From NCBI GenBank assembly GCA_022495005.1, contig JAGYXB010000976.1, positions 248,001 to 312,000 of the forward strand: 64,000 bases of DNA, read 5' to 3'. Under the pieces are notes generated by a model. It made no database searches. It was given only the letters and a program-made list of their open reading frames with translations, and had not been told where the DNA came from. This document shows positions 1 to 13,982 of this stretch, piece by piece. Every line of letters begins with the position of its first letter. Within the stretch, counting starts at the first letter, position 1. Source of the DNA: Rhyacophila brunnea (taxonomy: Eukaryota > Arthropoda > Insecta > Trichoptera > Rhyacophilidae). The position numbers and the translations under genes were made by a program.

Positions 1-36
1 TTGAACAAGTGGCTAACATCCATTTGTTATAAATAG
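1..36 (+). repeat. SINE-1 body fragment cut by the window edge
   Basis: The first bases match the central body of the tRNA-derived SINE seen complete at 33609-33846 (motif AAGTGGCTGACATCCATTT with a few substitutions). The head must lie outside the window and the tail has diverged. Confidence 0.6.
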
Positions 37-487
37 AAAAACTTTTATTCTTTAAGGTAAAGATCGTGATGTTAATGTAATTTAATTGAGGGCTTATATA
101 ATTTTAATGGTGTTGCTATATTTATAACAATGAGTATTCTTTTTTCATGCCATCCCCAATCGGAGATCAGCTCCATCACTATTTCGTCTAATACTTGGAA
201 CAATTCAGTGGACCTGCAATAATATCAATCACGGATGAAGTGTAATGTTTAATTCTCTACATTTGTCGTTTCATAATGTTGCCAATGTAACAGCTTTCTT
301 TTTATGATGGTACAAGTAACGTTAGTTTGAGTATGCCAACATTTTTAACCATGTCAGTGCAAGGAATTTTGAGAATCCTTCTGTAGAATAATATCTCTGA
401 GGTTTTATCTCTCTGTGATATTTCATATCTTTCATATTTATATTTTAACAACATATAAAATAATTAACAGGATGTAACATATTATCT
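37..487. other. AT-rich spacer, nothing recognised
   Basis: No reading frame, RNA gene or inverted repeat was recognised here. Confidence 0.5.
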
Positions 488-1011
488 GGTAGGCTGTTAA
501 GATTCGATATAAACAGTGCGCACTAAACTTATTTGTTTTAATTGAACTAAGTCTAAAATTTGCTAATAGTGTTGGTTAGTTTTTCAAAATCAATTAAACC
601 CTGCCTTAATTAACCATACTAGTTCAGGTATGCGATGAAGGGCAATTCAACCAAAATAGTGGACACTTTTCCTGTGATATTTATTTGTTTTCGTTGGATT
701 AAGAATATATAATATTATTACAGATATTGTTGGTGAGATTTTAAAAATTCATTAAGCCCTACCAAAGCAAACCACAAGAGATGAAACATATCCTTCTATA
801 TAAAAACTATCTAAATCTATCTAATGTTCTAATGGCATATTTTTAAATATGAACGAATATTTTTTGACTAATCTATTATGGCTTGGTACAATGAATTTTT
901 AAACACTCTCTGCATAGTGTAGTTTTAGTTCAATGAAAATAAATACGTATAACTGACAAAGTTTAATGTATATGTCGGATCGTAACAGCCTACTTCCACC
1001 CTTCGCCAGTG
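488..1011. mobile_element. CAGTGGCG-type foldback MITE, copy 1 (decayed ends)
   Basis: The left side carries GGTAGGCTGTTAAGATTCGA and the right side carries its inverted counterpart (CGTAACAGCCTACTTCCACC), matching the complete copy at 18089-18682. The outer left CAGTGGCGAGGGG is missing and the right end reads CGCCAGTG instead of CGCCACTG, so this copy is old or truncated and no target-site duplication can be assigned. Internal modules (TTATTTGTTTTCGTTG, then GGTTAGTTTTT and CCCTGCCT) occur twice in direct orientation and again inverted near the right end. There is no coding capacity, so it is non-autonomous. Confidence 0.65.
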
Positions 1012-1575
1012 ATAGCTAGTAATGCTCAAGGTTGAGTTCTGTATTGATAATATATAATGATATCATAATGAATGGGTATACAGTCATAACCATTTACCTG
1101 CTACCCTTTGATGTTAATATATAATACTATTTTAATTGTCACTTGTTCGCGATATTATGTTGTGGAAACGGACAACAATATTGAAATCATTGCAATGTGA
1201 AATCCGTCTATATGTTATTTTCATTGTGTTTTAAAACATAATTTTATTTCATTGTTTATACCGGACAATTGTTTTGGAACAATGCGTATTGAAAATCAGG
1301 CAGATGATATCAATGATAGATTTTTTTGACAATTAAAATTTGTGTGATAAATACAATAGAGAGAAAAAAATGAAAAAATGATTTTAAAAACGCGACTTTT
1401 TATTATATATATATCGTAGAATGATTATGTTGGTACATAACTTACTATAATGTATAAATTCAAACATTTAGTGGGTAAATATATTATTTGATGCCATTTA
1501 ATATAAGCTAAAAATGTATTTAAATACATACATTACTGCAGGAAAATATTGAAGACATAATTATAATATTATTAT
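1012..1575. other. AT-rich spacer, nothing recognised
   Basis: Low-complexity AT-rich sequence without a supported feature. Confidence 0.5.
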
Positions 1576-1785
1576 GACGCGCGGCCGTCTATTGACTCAT
1601 GGGTCCCAGGTTCAAATCCTGGGTCTGACAAGTGCACATATTGTTTTTTAATTTGTGTATGAGTCAGTGTATGGACCTAATATGTTGAGCAAGTGGCTGA
1701 CATCCACTTTTCGTAAAAATAAAATCTGTTAATAGAAACCTCCACTCTGTGGAGGCCCATAAGGTCTTATTAGAATCGGACATTG
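1576..1785 (+). repeat. SINE-1 copy, degenerate head
   Basis: A B-box (GGTTCAAATCC) is followed by the typical body (TATGGACCTAATATGTTGAG, then AAGTGGCTGACATCCA) and the CTCCACTCTGTGGAGG hairpin near the tail. The 5' part of the tRNA-like head is eroded around GCGCGGCCGTC. Confidence 0.8.
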
Positions 1786-3641
1786 TAAAAATTGTGTTCT
1801 GAAGTTCATAAAATAGCTGATAATATTGTTACCAATATATTTAACAATGAAGAAGAGAAAATTGCTGGACCTCTAGTCGTTTACGGAATATGTGTCCAAA
1901 AGGTAAACTCAAATGCTGCACCAACAAGTTCTGCAGAAGTATGTAGTATAGCACATTAAAATCAAAGACAGGCCATCATCTATCAGCGTATTGATTCAGA
2001 TCAGAAATTCCCAATCGTTTTTGGTCAATAGAAAAAATATATATTGAAATAAACCATAATAATAATATTTAACAGAAAATACAGATAGCATAAAATAATT
2101 AGGTTATAAAATACGAATATTACAAACTATCAGCAGACACGAATAATTATACATATCGGTATAACATTAATTTTGTGAGATTATTTAGAATATATATAAA
2201 TCAATACTAATTTTCCTGTATGTTAAACAATATTTTTTTTATTCCACCACCTCCATATTTATAATATTCAATACCCTCCAATTGCTTACAATATTACTAC
2301 TCCCCCTGGATTGCTCCAGCACCTCCTAGACAGCGGTATAGTCTACTTTTGGAATCACTGATCTAGACCGAAGGACCCGAGAGCAAAGTGAGAAACAATA
2401 AAAAATACTGACATTTCTCTATAGCTTTTTTACAAAAATAGAACAGATATTTAGATTGTTCTTTATTTATTAATAATTCTTGATAAATGTTGAATAAAAT
2501 AATGAACCGATTATTAACAAAGATTTGTATAAGTAATTTATAGCCTGTGTTGATTTATTTTCCGTTACTATACTTACTTGTGTAAGTCAATAAACTGCCA
2601 ACTGAAGGAAAACCTGAAAACTTTTCATCAAAGGAAATTTGTACTAGTTGCCATATATTATTAACAGTTTCTTTGGTAGGACTCCCTGTGTAGAACAATA
2701 GTTATTAATATTGTAAATATTTAATCCTATTCCATATACTTCATCACCAGCATCGTTATAAAATATATTATAATTATGTAAAAGTATATATATTATTTTT
2801 ATATCATTATATTAAAAACTCACAAGTGCCATAAACAGAGTATAGGTTGAGGAATTGAAAGTTTACTATGATAAATAGGTATAACTATTCTTTTTGTTCT
2901 AGTATAATATAACTTTTGACGTGTTTTACATTTTTTTTAACTTATTCGTTTTTCATATCAAAATTAGCATTGCATGGTTCATTATTTGAGGAAAGATCAA
3001 TGGTTTTGTAGTAGAGGTAGACGTCATAATATTATATAAAACAAATAAGTCAATTTCACTGTAAAACAATTCCTGGCAATAAAGACAATGTAATTAAGAT
3101 ACTGATAGACATTCTCAGATATGAGATGAAGGAATTTATTGTCGACAAAACTATTTGGAATATTTATTTTTTTTGATCGCCTATACAGTAATGAAATAAA
3201 CACGCTAGACATGATAATGGTAGCAAATACGATTTTTCAGAATTATTTTAGGTACCTATAATATTTACAAATAGGCATTTATAATATTTTTATTTGTTAG
3301 GGTGGGGTATAGTTAAACTCAGAATCCATGGGCTGCAGCTTTAAATCCCGCATCTATCAATATCCACATGATGTTTTTTCTTTCAATGTCTTATTTATTC
3401 ACAGATTTTACCCAATAATTTAGGAAAATAACTATCTAAAAAATAAATAAGTCTAGTAAGATAATACCTACGTTTTATAACTATGTTCGATACTAAGAAG
3501 ATCATGTTATTGGTCTCCATAGAGTAGATGATGTATTAACAGATTTTCTTAACGAGTTATGAATGTTAGCTATTAGCTTAACTTATTAGGTAAGTACATA
3601 CTCTCGATCCAAACATACATAAAAAAACAAGTAATTTTTAT
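1786..3641. other. AT-rich spacer, unassigned
   Basis: No gene recognised. A short higher-complexity stretch at about 1850-2010 and a C-rich stretch at 2245-2375 look like eroded repeats but match nothing else clearly in the window. Short frames here lack any family signature. Confidence 0.45.
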
Positions 3642-3711
3642 GGACCAGGATTTGAATCCGGGACCCACGAAATTATAGGCTGAAGCGGTAACTGATCGGT
3701 CATCGTGGGCG
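3642..3711 (-). repeat. SINE-1 tRNA-like head only
   Basis: The reverse strand shows the SINE-1 head: a B-box region (CGGATTCAAATCC, one base off the other copies) preceded by a decayed A-box and the CCCACGATG start. No body follows, so this is a head-only remnant. Confidence 0.65.
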
Positions 3712-5715
3712 GTTGTAGAAATTATGGTTGTTTTGGACTAAAGGGATTTAAAAAAAATCAAGAGCTACTCTTAGCTATTCTAGGCCAAGAACAGCTTTAG
3801 ACTTACATTTTTTTAAACTATTCTAAATCTAAATATAGGTAATTATTAAAATTTAAGATTCGTCTCGATGATTTTCAAGAAACTAGAATCTTTTATTTTA
3901 TGAAAAATATTTTTTTCTTCTCATTTATTTTATCAAAGCTAGAAATCTCGATCACAATCTTTCATTGTAAGTAATCGTCATTTGGAAACCACAAACAATT
4001 TTTTTAACTTATTAAAAATTGAATTGAGAATCTAAAGTTTTATTTTGCAGTCATAGAGAACTATAATATATTTGTAAAAAATGCCTAAAACAATAATATA
4101 TTGCTATTTTTTGCTATTTTCTCATGTGTTTAATCTGTAATGAATTTCAGTTTTTTATCTATATGAGCTACTAGATCTAGTAATTTATATATAGAAGTGA
4201 ACTTGACCGCTCTAAAATTATATATTGAAATAAAAATGGCTATATTTATTGTGATTATGTAATTTACGTGTACCCTTAGACTATAGATACATCTAGACGC
4301 CACACGTTGCATTGCTAAATGAAGCCGCGTGCCTTGCGTTTGGTTTGTGGGCGAGCGAACACATTCGTCTACAAATGTTCGAGACCATAGACCATTTCGC
4401 TAGTGCTCGCCCAAAGTGCTCGCACTAGACGCTCAGAATTAAAATATATTTTTCTATTTTTTTACGTTATATAGTATTTTTAAGCGGTCAAAGTGCGACC
4501 ATTAGGTAAAGATATCCACAATTTAAATTATTTTAAAGAAACACTAGGTCACTGATATTAAAATATATAATAAAACACAAATAAATTATCACGAACATGT
4601 ATCAACTTACCTATGAAACGTAATACCATCTTCTTGCTTATCAGTACGGCTACCACATTTTAAGACAACACACAGAACCATCTTTTCTACTTAATTAACT
4701 AAAATTATTACCATTGACTTTATGTTTAACACAAAAAATATCAATTTTAGCAACTCGAGCTTGCAAGTTATCGACGCTATGTGAAGCGTTTCGCCCCGAT
4801 TTGATGGCGATACTATTGGAAACAAGCCGAAAGATATGTAGACCTTTTATCTTACTCTAGCGCGTGTTACAGAGATTGTAAGGGTGCCGAATACTTTCTC
4901 ACTCGCACTCATGCATCGTTTTTGTTCAGGCCTTGCGTGTACCTCTTTTATGGTATTATGATACTGAATGTTCATTGTTTTTCATCACATAGTGTAGTTA
5001 TGGGCTTTTGGACCTCCGTTGAATGCATGGCTCCCGTTTTGTAGCCGTACCTTCAATAGGCACGTCCTTACCTCTAAATCCATAAAGATGAAGATTCTAT
5101 TTTCTATCCTCCTTCATAAGTGGAAGCAATTTTCTAAAATTGATCCGTCCACCCGCAGGCACTATGAGCAGAGTGGAGTAGGTGATATGGGGGAGGGTTA
5201 AGAAGAAAAAAGGTGGGGGTGGCGAATTTTCGTGGAAAAATAAGTGGATTGGCAATACGACAAACCGTAGAGAAAGGGTTCCTCAAAATTTCGATATCAA
5301 TTAGCCCCTCTTTTATAGAGAATTTCCTTGAGGGTTGTTCAGTAACGGGAAAATAAAAACGTGGGCTCATTTATGATAAGGTATTATTAAGAACGCCATC
5401 TCCAGGGATAAAGCGATAAAAGAATTTCAGTGAAAAACAGTAAAAATAATGAACGTTATATAATCTAACTGTCGTCATTGACATTATTCATTTTCTATAG
5501 AAAATCTACTTTTTTATTATTAATAAAGAAATGATACTAATCGGAATACAATGCACTTATATAATAATCATTTAATATACACAGTGATACAGAGTAAAAT
5601 ACTTATATTATTATTACGTATATCAGTCCGTGCTGAAAAATATTATAAGCAATATTTAACTGTACCTACAACATTCATATATTTTTACTTATAAAGATAA
5701 CTTTATAATATTTAA
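3712..5715. other. Unassigned spacer with two GC-richer patches
   Basis: Patches at about 4320-4440 (repeated GTGCTCGC and GCGAGC words) and 5130-5370 (purine-rich GGGGGAGGG tract) stand out from the AT-rich background. Short open frames overlap both but show no recognisable domain, so I do not call genes. Confidence 0.4.
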
Positions 5716-6132
5716 GTATGCATGTGAAATATGGACTCTTAATGTAAGAAAAAAATTAAAAATTACGAGTAGCGCAGCGGAGCATGGAAAGGTGCATGTT
5801 GGCCATAACACGTAAATATCATAAAAGAAACCAATTGATAAGGAAGCATACAAGAGTACGCGGTGTGATATAGGACGCTAAGCAGATGAAATGGTAATGT
5901 TCCGGACATGTAACTAGGCGAGTGGATGACCGCTGTACAAATCCTGTCATGTAGTGGTATGTATGGGGCACTAAAAGTCCACAGCGACGCCCTTAAACCC
6001 GCTGGATAGACAAACTCATAAAGTTTGGCGGATGTACGTATAAGCGGAGAACTAGAGACCGAGAAGAGTGGAGAGAGCTAGGGGAGGCCTTCAGCAAGCA
6101 GTGGATCGACCCTGGCTAATGCTGATGATAAT
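5716..6132 (+). mobile_element. RTE-like LINE 3' end, subfamily b
   Basis: A decayed reverse-transcriptase C-terminal tail reads in pieces as RWIDKLIKFGG, then TRDREEWRELGEAFSKQWID and PG, followed by TAA and a GCTGATGATAAT tail. This is the region downstream of the RT palm in RTE-clade non-LTR retrotransposons, which typically end in short GAT-rich microsatellites. Frameshifts and stops show that it is dead. The left edge corresponds to the segment that reads ACETWTL in better copies, so it is strongly 5'-truncated, as expected for target-primed reverse transcription. It resembles the copies at 15010 and 53422 more than the one at 28078. Confidence 0.75.
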
Positions 6133-6279
6133 ATTTAAGTTACTATATAATATTATATACAACTATTGATTGCAGCCATCATGATGGAGATTTCGGAGTT
6201 ACTGTTTTAGAAAGAGTAATAAGGTTGAGCGAGCGATGCGACATAGAAGGTTGTGTAGTCACATCTCTCAATAGTGTTT

Positions 6280-6560
6280 AATAAAAAACTACAACCTTGG
6301 GACAAACAGGACTTTGCACTTTGAAGAATGATGAATTGGATATATTCGAATCAAACTAATTAGAACTAAAAATAATATGAAGAAGGGGATACTTCAAAGA
6401 TCGTGCAAACTGCAAATGTGGCGCCGAGGAATCTGAAGAATATGTGATGGTCTGTCTACTCGTTGCATACAGCTAAATCATTGATGATATTATAAAGCCA
6501 ATGACACGGCCATCAGGATGGCTAAGGCATGAGATGGTTGGGAAGAGTCTAAATGATCTT
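6280..6560 (+). pseudogene. Possible LINE C-terminal zinc-knuckle fragment
   Basis: A short frame near 6400-6480 reads NCKCGAEESEEYVMVCLL, which resembles the C-x-C-G-A-x-E-x(2)-E-H/Y-x(4)-C motif near the end of jockey, R1 and I-type LINE polymerases. The frame is closed by a stop soon after and the flanks are degenerate. It sits between two RTE-like fragments but looks like a different LINE class. Chance resemblance cannot be excluded. Confidence 0.35.
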
Positions 6561-6657
6561 TCAAACGGATATGACAAAAGCCATTATAAAATTAAATACA
6601 TATCTAGGTTTTTTCTTAATCTAATCATGATTTATAATATACGTATTCATCGTCATT

Positions 6658-6880
6658 ACAATCATCAGCCTGAATCTATCCACTGCTGGTTGAAGGTCTA
6701 TTCAAACCAATTCCACTTCTCTTAGTCATGTGCGCTGCGTTGTCATACAACTTTATCATTTCATCGATCCAGCGGCGTCTAAGTCTACCTTGCAGACGTT
6801 TTGTACTTCTTAGATACCACTGGATGACTAAATTTGTCCAACAATCGTCTCTTCTTCGAGCTATGTGTCCAGCCAATATT
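6658..6880 (-). mobile_element. RTE-like LINE 3' end, subfamily a
   Basis: The reverse strand reads RWIDEMIKLYDNAAHMTKRS and upstream pieces such as HIARRRDDCWTNLVIQWYLR, the same C-terminal tail as the longest copy at 28078-29202. A GATGATTGTAATGACGATG tail follows the 3' end. The right edge stops within the GHIARR segment, so only about 220 bp remain. Confidence 0.75.
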
Positions 6881-9800
6881 GTATAATATTCTTCTAACTT
6901 TATAGTCATTTTTTAATGTAATATTTAGTTGACTATAGATAACGTGTGGGTGATATTTAAATATACCATCAATTATCATGATAAAATAATGTTTTGGCCT
7001 ATAATAAAATAAGCATTTAAACCATAAAACAATGTATTTGTAATAATATTTAATGGGTTACTTTGACATAATTTTCATAGAGGTACGTACCTATATGGAT
7101 TTATATTATTTTCTGCATCGCCCAAATTATAATATTATAATTCATTAAAAGCAATATTCTGGATAGACTTTTAAAATATTATTTGGTTGGTTGTCGTTTT
7201 CTCAATCCATTGGTTAAATTATCTTCACTCAGTTTGATTGAAAAAAAAAAAACTGTGCATTACTATGCAGTTACTGCATGCGTACCTATAGCCCTCGGCT
7301 CCGCAGCTGAGCAGCTTCTGTCAGATGATAAAAACTGTTGGTTCTTGCTACAAATAAATTCATTCGCTCATTGGTAAGGCGATAGGGTGTTTATTTTATA
7401 AAATAATATTAAAATATGACTAATCATTAAGCGTTATAATCCCACAATGGTAAGTGTAAACACAAGAATGTAAATAAATTGTTGCTCAATATTATGATGA
7501 AATGCTGAATGGATTTGACGTCAAAATTGTATATTATCAAAGTTGAACTAATAATTGTTAAAAATCTATCAGTAAAATTAATGGCTGAATTGCTTGAATA
7601 ATGAATGATTAAAATATATACCTAAACCCAAAATGATATTTTTTAACATTGGGTATACATTAAAATTAAATTTTATGAAATAACGATGTGAATTTATATA
7701 GTATCATGTTACATTTCACATTTAGGAATGTATTATGAATATAGTATCATATAAAATTATCCAGTATAAGTTTTGGGTAGGTATAATAATGTATATTTAA
7801 TATACCTACCGTGGAAAGGCAAGATAAAACATGACACGATAGTATAATAATAAAAAATAGGCTGATCTATAATATATAATATTAATAAAACTCTATAAAG
7901 AGAGAAAAATATATATTTTTAAAATACCAATTCACAAAGGCTTATTTAGAGGAGACCTTCAGGGCAAAAGGTCTGAGCAGAAAACAAATATGACGTAGGT
8001 ATTAAGGAAAGAATCTCGAAAAAAATGATCATAAAAGCACCACCTAATTGTTTCAAAAATGGGGTCATAATAATACAACTAAGTACTATAGAACTCATAT
8101 TTTAATATGATATCATATAACTGAAGTTTATATAAAGAAAAGAGATATTATACAGATTGAAAAAAAATATTAAATCTTTGATGGCGCCACTATCTGAACA
8201 CGATACTTACTCGTGGTAAAATTTTATTATTGGCATTAAATACGCCGGTGTGATCAATAATAATTAGATATACGAAAGCACTCCTTTAACCTCACCTCAC
8301 CATCTCATCGTTGCTACATGAACACTTTATCTACATGTGATGAATTTTTATCACATATATATTAAAAGATGTATTCTCACAATTGTTGCAAGATAAAAAG
8401 GTACAAAATTGATAAAAATTGTGGTTTATAAATTGTATAAATTTCATTAATATAGAGTTCAGTAGTTTATATTTGTATTTTTTTATTAAACAAACATACT
8501 TAGGTATAATTGGGAACAGATTAAACTATATTTTGTCTCTGTGCTTAGATTTCATGGAAACGTGAAAACAAAGATTTTAATATGATTTCAAACATACCTC
8601 AATTTTGCTATCTGTATACATTATAATACTAATTTTAGAAAAAGAAATTTAAATCATACATTTTAGAGTAAATAATTGGACCATATTATTATATTTACCT
8701 ACTTTACTGTATATAATATGTAATATATTTCCAACAATGTTTACTTTTATATTATATAGCTTGCAACGTAGAGTTAAATTTTCGAGGCGAGACCTAAAAA
8801 AGTCAGGGGAGGTGCATTATTTTCTGACAAACGGCGCCGGCAAAGTACAAAATGCGATTGTTTATGAATGCTACTCTCCTTGAGTGAGGCGCAGATGTTG
8901 CGCCATTTACACCCACTTGCCACTTGGTCGACCCCCCTCGCCCTTTCTTTACGCACTCCCTTCACTCAACACAAATAAATACGAAATATTGTAACATATA
9001 CACATACCATTATATAATGTTACTTACTCAAAATAAGTATCGAAATAGCATACGGTGTTTCAAATAAGAATTTCGTTTAAGATTATCAAATGACGCATAA
9101 ATATTAAAAAAAAAAATACTTAGAAACTCACCATTTGTAACAAGTAAAACAAGTTACACTCAAGATCTGAATATGAATATGCGTTAAATATGCATTAGAG
9201 TGAGATAGAATATATGTGAGTAATTAACTTAATGTAACTAGGTAGCCGGTAAATATTGGTTTGAATTATGTGCTTAGGGCAAACTTTTGAGTACGTGCTA
9301 CTGAAATACATAGTTTTTTTATGTAAAATATAAAGTTAATTTTAGTGTAAAACGATGGTTAACTGTGTTGTATTAAAATTTAAGAACCGTATTTATAAAA
9401 AAGTTATTATAAATTATTATAATAATTGAGGTTCTACTGTGCGTTATAATATGCAAAACGGCGTCATATAGCCGGACAATAACCTATTTCTTTAGTAATA
9501 CTAATACTCTAAAGTTTAGAGTCTAAACGATTTCAACTGGCCCTAATTAGAAAATTTTAAGTAAAATCATACATTCTTTTGTAAACATATTGATAATTAT
9601 AGATTAATGTAATTATTATAAAAATAGCTCTACCTACTTTATTTTATCGTGGTTAAATCTACCTAATAAATAATAAACCTACTTCAAAAAGTGGATTTAT
9701 TTTCACTGTCAATCTAAAGAAACTGTCATCAAAATTAACTGGTTAACATTATTAAGGTAAAAATAAATAAATATAAAATATTGATAAATAGGAAATCGAC

Positions 9801-11936
9801 ATTAGACCTATATGTATATAATATATATATATATATTTTTATAAAAATCCAACTGTAATGTTATTATCGGAAGCAATGTATACTGAGTAGAGTTTCAATA
9901 TAAATGTATATTATATTAAATAAAAAAAACGTTATGTATCTAACATAGAATTCATAAATTAAGTACTTATTAATTATATAACTATATTACATGGTTAGTG
10001 ATTTAATTACAGTGATTGAAATTGGATTCCTAATGATGTAGGTACTAATTTATTGAATGTGGAGAGGTGTTTTAGAGTATTAAATTATATAATATATAAT
10101 ATACAGTTATGCTTTTGAGAATTAATAAATATTTTTTTTATTAATCTGCATTGAAAATAAATTGATTTTTAACCGTGTTATCCAAGGTCGCACAAATTCG
10201 AATAATAGCGAACTGATGAAATTAACATTTCTGAATACTTAATAACTAATTCAATACAGATGGCACAAAGTGCGGATGGTAATTGACAGGTTTCGGTAAA
10301 GCTGTGATTCATTATCAATAGGGTGCTTAAAACGCCTATACTGTTAACCCTTTGAACACCAATTTTAAAACAGGCCTGCCATTACTGATTTAATTAAAAT
10401 TGCTTTTGAAACTCGATTAGGGCGGCATAAAATGACGCCAATGAAAAGAGCAGGTATCTCTGATACTTTATTTGCGATACTGGTGATTTAAATGTATACA
10501 TTTTATTCAGAATAAATTATTGTACAGCTTCAATTCGTTTCAATAATTGCATTTAAATAGTTTACTTTTACCGGTGTTCTTTTCTGTGCTATATATTTGA
10601 AGTGATCATGGATTTAAAATAGATTCAGTGTCATTTACGAATACTTTCTTTTTTAATACACGAATAGGTGTGCATGGTGCTTAGCATAAGTTCACTTAAT
10701 ATACGAGTTTCATCAACGTACCTAAGATAATCATGGATCGATCTTTTCCTGAGATATGCTTTCATTTTCTTCGATGCTATTCCGTGCGTTGATACATCGA
10801 TAATTATTTTGTCAATATAGTGGTATCTAAATAATATGTTTTAAACATTATACCTTCAGTAACATTGTAATATGTGTCACTAGATTTCAAAATCAGCCAA
10901 GTCCATAATATATGAATAGGTGAAAAACAGCTTTTTGTTTTCTCAAATACACAGTCACAAGGGTGAAAGTTTATATTATTTCGAGTACAGAATATTTAAA
11001 ATTATTAAATTCCACATTTTGATAATGCAGAAATGTTAGAAAGCAGTAGTTCTTTAGCAATTCACAAAAAAAGTCAAAAATACCTAAAGGTGGACGGCTG
11101 ATTTTGAAATTTACCGACACATATAGCTATAATAATATAATAGCAAACCGACTATTTTTTATTCAAGCTATGTTAATGGATGATAATAATATTATACATA
11201 CTACAATTATTATACAATTTAGATATTTTTAGATACTAAACTTATCTGATTTTTTACAATATTATTTATGTATCTAGAGACAACAATAACAAGTATATAT
11301 TTTTAATTGAATCCGTGTAAAATAAACTTTACTATTTGCAGTACTAATGCATTAATTGTCGTGCCTAATTATTATTATTAACTGTAAAAATTAGATATTT
11401 GAAAAGAGGTGCGCTTGATAAAAAAATTAACATAAAAAGATTTATAATACGTTACTTTCTGTATATTATATAAAGGATAAAGTTGATTAATGCAGCTTTA
11501 CCTTTGTTCAAGTTGAGGGTGGATTCTTAGCACAAAAGTGTTTAACGTCACCAAATTTACACTTGTCATGACATCGTCTAATATTAATAATTTTAATCAA
11601 TTCAAAATTACGCAAAAACCACGATAAATATCTACAATATAATTATATTTAAAAATAAATTAATCATATTACTCATTGTCGTACACAATACTTAAAGAAC
11701 ACGATGTTTTATATAATTACGAAACACCATGTAATCTACACCTAATAGCTAAATACACCCCTGCCAAGCGGCGGTTACTCGTTCTCCTTAGAAAGATTAT
11801 AAAGGTCGTGCTACACGGTATACGTAAGTGAATAATATTTATATAATAAAATAAATATTATATGAATTATTATAGCATATTGCTAAAATGATTCTAGGAC
11901 TGAGATAAGTGTAATTAAATTATACTTAATATATTT
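6881..11936. other. Long AT-rich spacer, one GC-richer patch
   Basis: No gene recognised over about 5 kb. A TA-rich microsatellite lies at about 9803-9838. The 8765-8965 stretch is clearly GC-richer and holds a 63-codon reverse-strand frame ending in PPLTFLGLASKI, which looks more like repeat-derived sequence than a host exon. A moderately complex stretch at 10190-10480 has no frame or match. Confidence 0.4.
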
Positions 11937-12284
11937 GAAGCGCCTAGTTTCAAAAGCCCCTAAAACGATTTTTGGTAGTTCTGAGAAAAATGAGAAAAAA
12001 CATATCTATTAAACCGGTGAACTTTATGTATTATTTTTTTAATTAGTTACATTCTAAAGAGTATTTTGGCTTTCCATTTTAGGGGTATTTGAAAAGCACT
12101 GCCAACCATTTTAGCCGGTTTTGAAATTTACCGTCATTTTTGATCATACGTATTGACGGTTTTTTGAGTTTTTTTAAGTTCAATTTTTAGCCATCATATA
12201 GGTAACAAAAATATCCATCTAAATACATATCTAACTCAAAAATTTTCAAAAACCGTTTTAGGGACGTTTGAAACTAGGCGCTTC
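11937..12284. mobile_element. MITE with GAAGCGCCTAGTTTCAAA terminal inverted repeats
   Basis: The left end GAAGCGCCTAGTTTCAAA is mirrored by the right end TTTGAAACTAGGCGCTTC, and the inverted match continues inward through CCCTAAAACG with few mismatches (about 35-40 bp arms). The 348-bp interior has no coding capacity. The flanks (ATATATT on the left, ATTTATT on the right) suggest but do not prove a short duplication. Superfamily not determined. Confidence 0.75.
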
Positions 12285-13406
12285 ATTTATTGAATATCAA
12301 AAATGTCATATTTAATTTAAATATATATAATATAGTATTTACACTGGATTACCTACTCATTCTTATAGATATAAATTTTAAATGATATAAAAAGATTTAT
12401 TGAAAATACTATATTATTTATATACACCTATCACTTAATCATGGACGTGAATATTTAAAAAAAAATATATAAAGGTCAACAACTCACAGAAATATTTACG
12501 ATAGTGACAAAAATATTAATCATTGAAAATAAAAAATAAATATAAAGGTCTCAAAAAATGTGCATACACAAACAAACAACTATTTACCTATACAGTTGTT
12601 TAAGACCGCATGAATGAATACAATATAAAAAAATAATAGAATATATTATTTAGTTTTATTCAGTTTTTATGAACAGTACGTATTTTTGAAGTATTTTTTT
12701 TTCAACGAGGCAAGACAAAAAAATAATTTCATTCCGTCACTATGATGATGATTATGTGAATGTGAAGTAGGAAAAATTGTAAAACTGAATAATAATGTAA
12801 TCTATAGATGTTGATATAACATATAGGTTGCATTAAATTGATTGATATTCATAGTTCATAGTATCATAAAGCAAACGTAGAAAATATGGATGTAATTTAA
12901 ACTAAAACAATTGCCATATTATAATTGTTATTTAACATACATTTTTACAATGAACCAAAAAAGTTTTTATGGAGACATAAGCTTATACCAATCACTAATT
13001 TATTTCCATAAATTCAATAAAAATAGGTAAACATTATATAATTGATATATTATATTGTATTATTTGAAATATAATGATATAATAATGCTAATTGGCAATG
13101 GTTGTTTAACCACACGGCAAAACTCGCAGCCCAAATTATTCGCATAATTATAATGAGCTACAATAGATTTAAAACATAACTCAATTAAAAAATAACTGAG
13201 CAAGTATTAGATTTTAATGATGACCAATTTATTATTTATTTTAATTAAATTGCATAATAATATTACATTCAACTATATTATTTGCATCCGCAGTGAACTT
13301 TTGACAGAGTATTGTAAGTAATAACATAATATTATGAAAAAACAAATATAAAATGGAAATAGGAAATAGGAAATAAAAAAAATTCTTTTTAGCGTCATTG
13401 AATTTA
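12285..13406. other. AT-rich spacer, nothing recognised
   Basis: Low-complexity sequence with no supported gene, RNA or repeat boundary. Confidence 0.5.
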
Positions 13407-13861
13407 AAAAAAATCGGTCTGTGTACTAATGTACGCGTGTTAGTTAGAAGTTACACTTCTTTGGCGTAACAAAACAAAAACAAAACTTGTGATAACCTAG
13501 ATTTTTCTACTAGCTCTTAATTATCGTGTTAAATTACACACTCAAGAAAAACGTCCACTTATTGGAGCGCCGTTGGTTAACTTCTGCACACTTTAACTTA
13601 TATTATTAAATTAAATAATTATTTCTCGTTATTTTTATTTTTAAAGTAACAACTACTGTTACTCTGACATTTAATTTGTTTTGGCCGATAATAATAAAAT
13701 TGTTGCCTAGGCAACGGAACAATAATTCTACTATCAAAGTTGCGTTTGTATACAGCTTACTAATTCGCAGCTAACTGCATACTGTCGCGCACTTTCGTAA
13801 CGGTATGCGCGCACAGCTCTCAATTTCACTCTCTACCAGACGCCCAAAATAAGCCGCTTCA
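13407..13861 (-). mobile_element. GAAGTTATACTTC-family repeat, copy 1
   Basis: Reverse-complement homologue of 40507-40957. It begins with AATCGGTCTGTGTACTAATG, has the subterminal AGAAGTTACACTTCTTTGGC, shares the internal TTGTTGCCTAGGCAAC and CGCCGTTGGTT blocks, and ends near TCTCTACCAGACGCCC. The family has no open frame of note and its class is unknown. Orientation is set relative to the 40.5-kb copy. Confidence 0.7.
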
Positions 13862-13982
13862 AAAAAAAATCATAATTAAAATTGTAGGCATGGCGACTGA
13901 TGAATATAAACGACATTACAACCAACCTCCGGTTTAAACATAATAATATGATGGAAAAGGTGCTTACAGAATTAGAATCTGG

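Noticed and set aside
8774..8965. 63-codon reverse-strand frame in a GC-richer patch
   Set aside because: Short, no splice context and no domain; more likely repeat-derived. Kept only as an unexplained patch.
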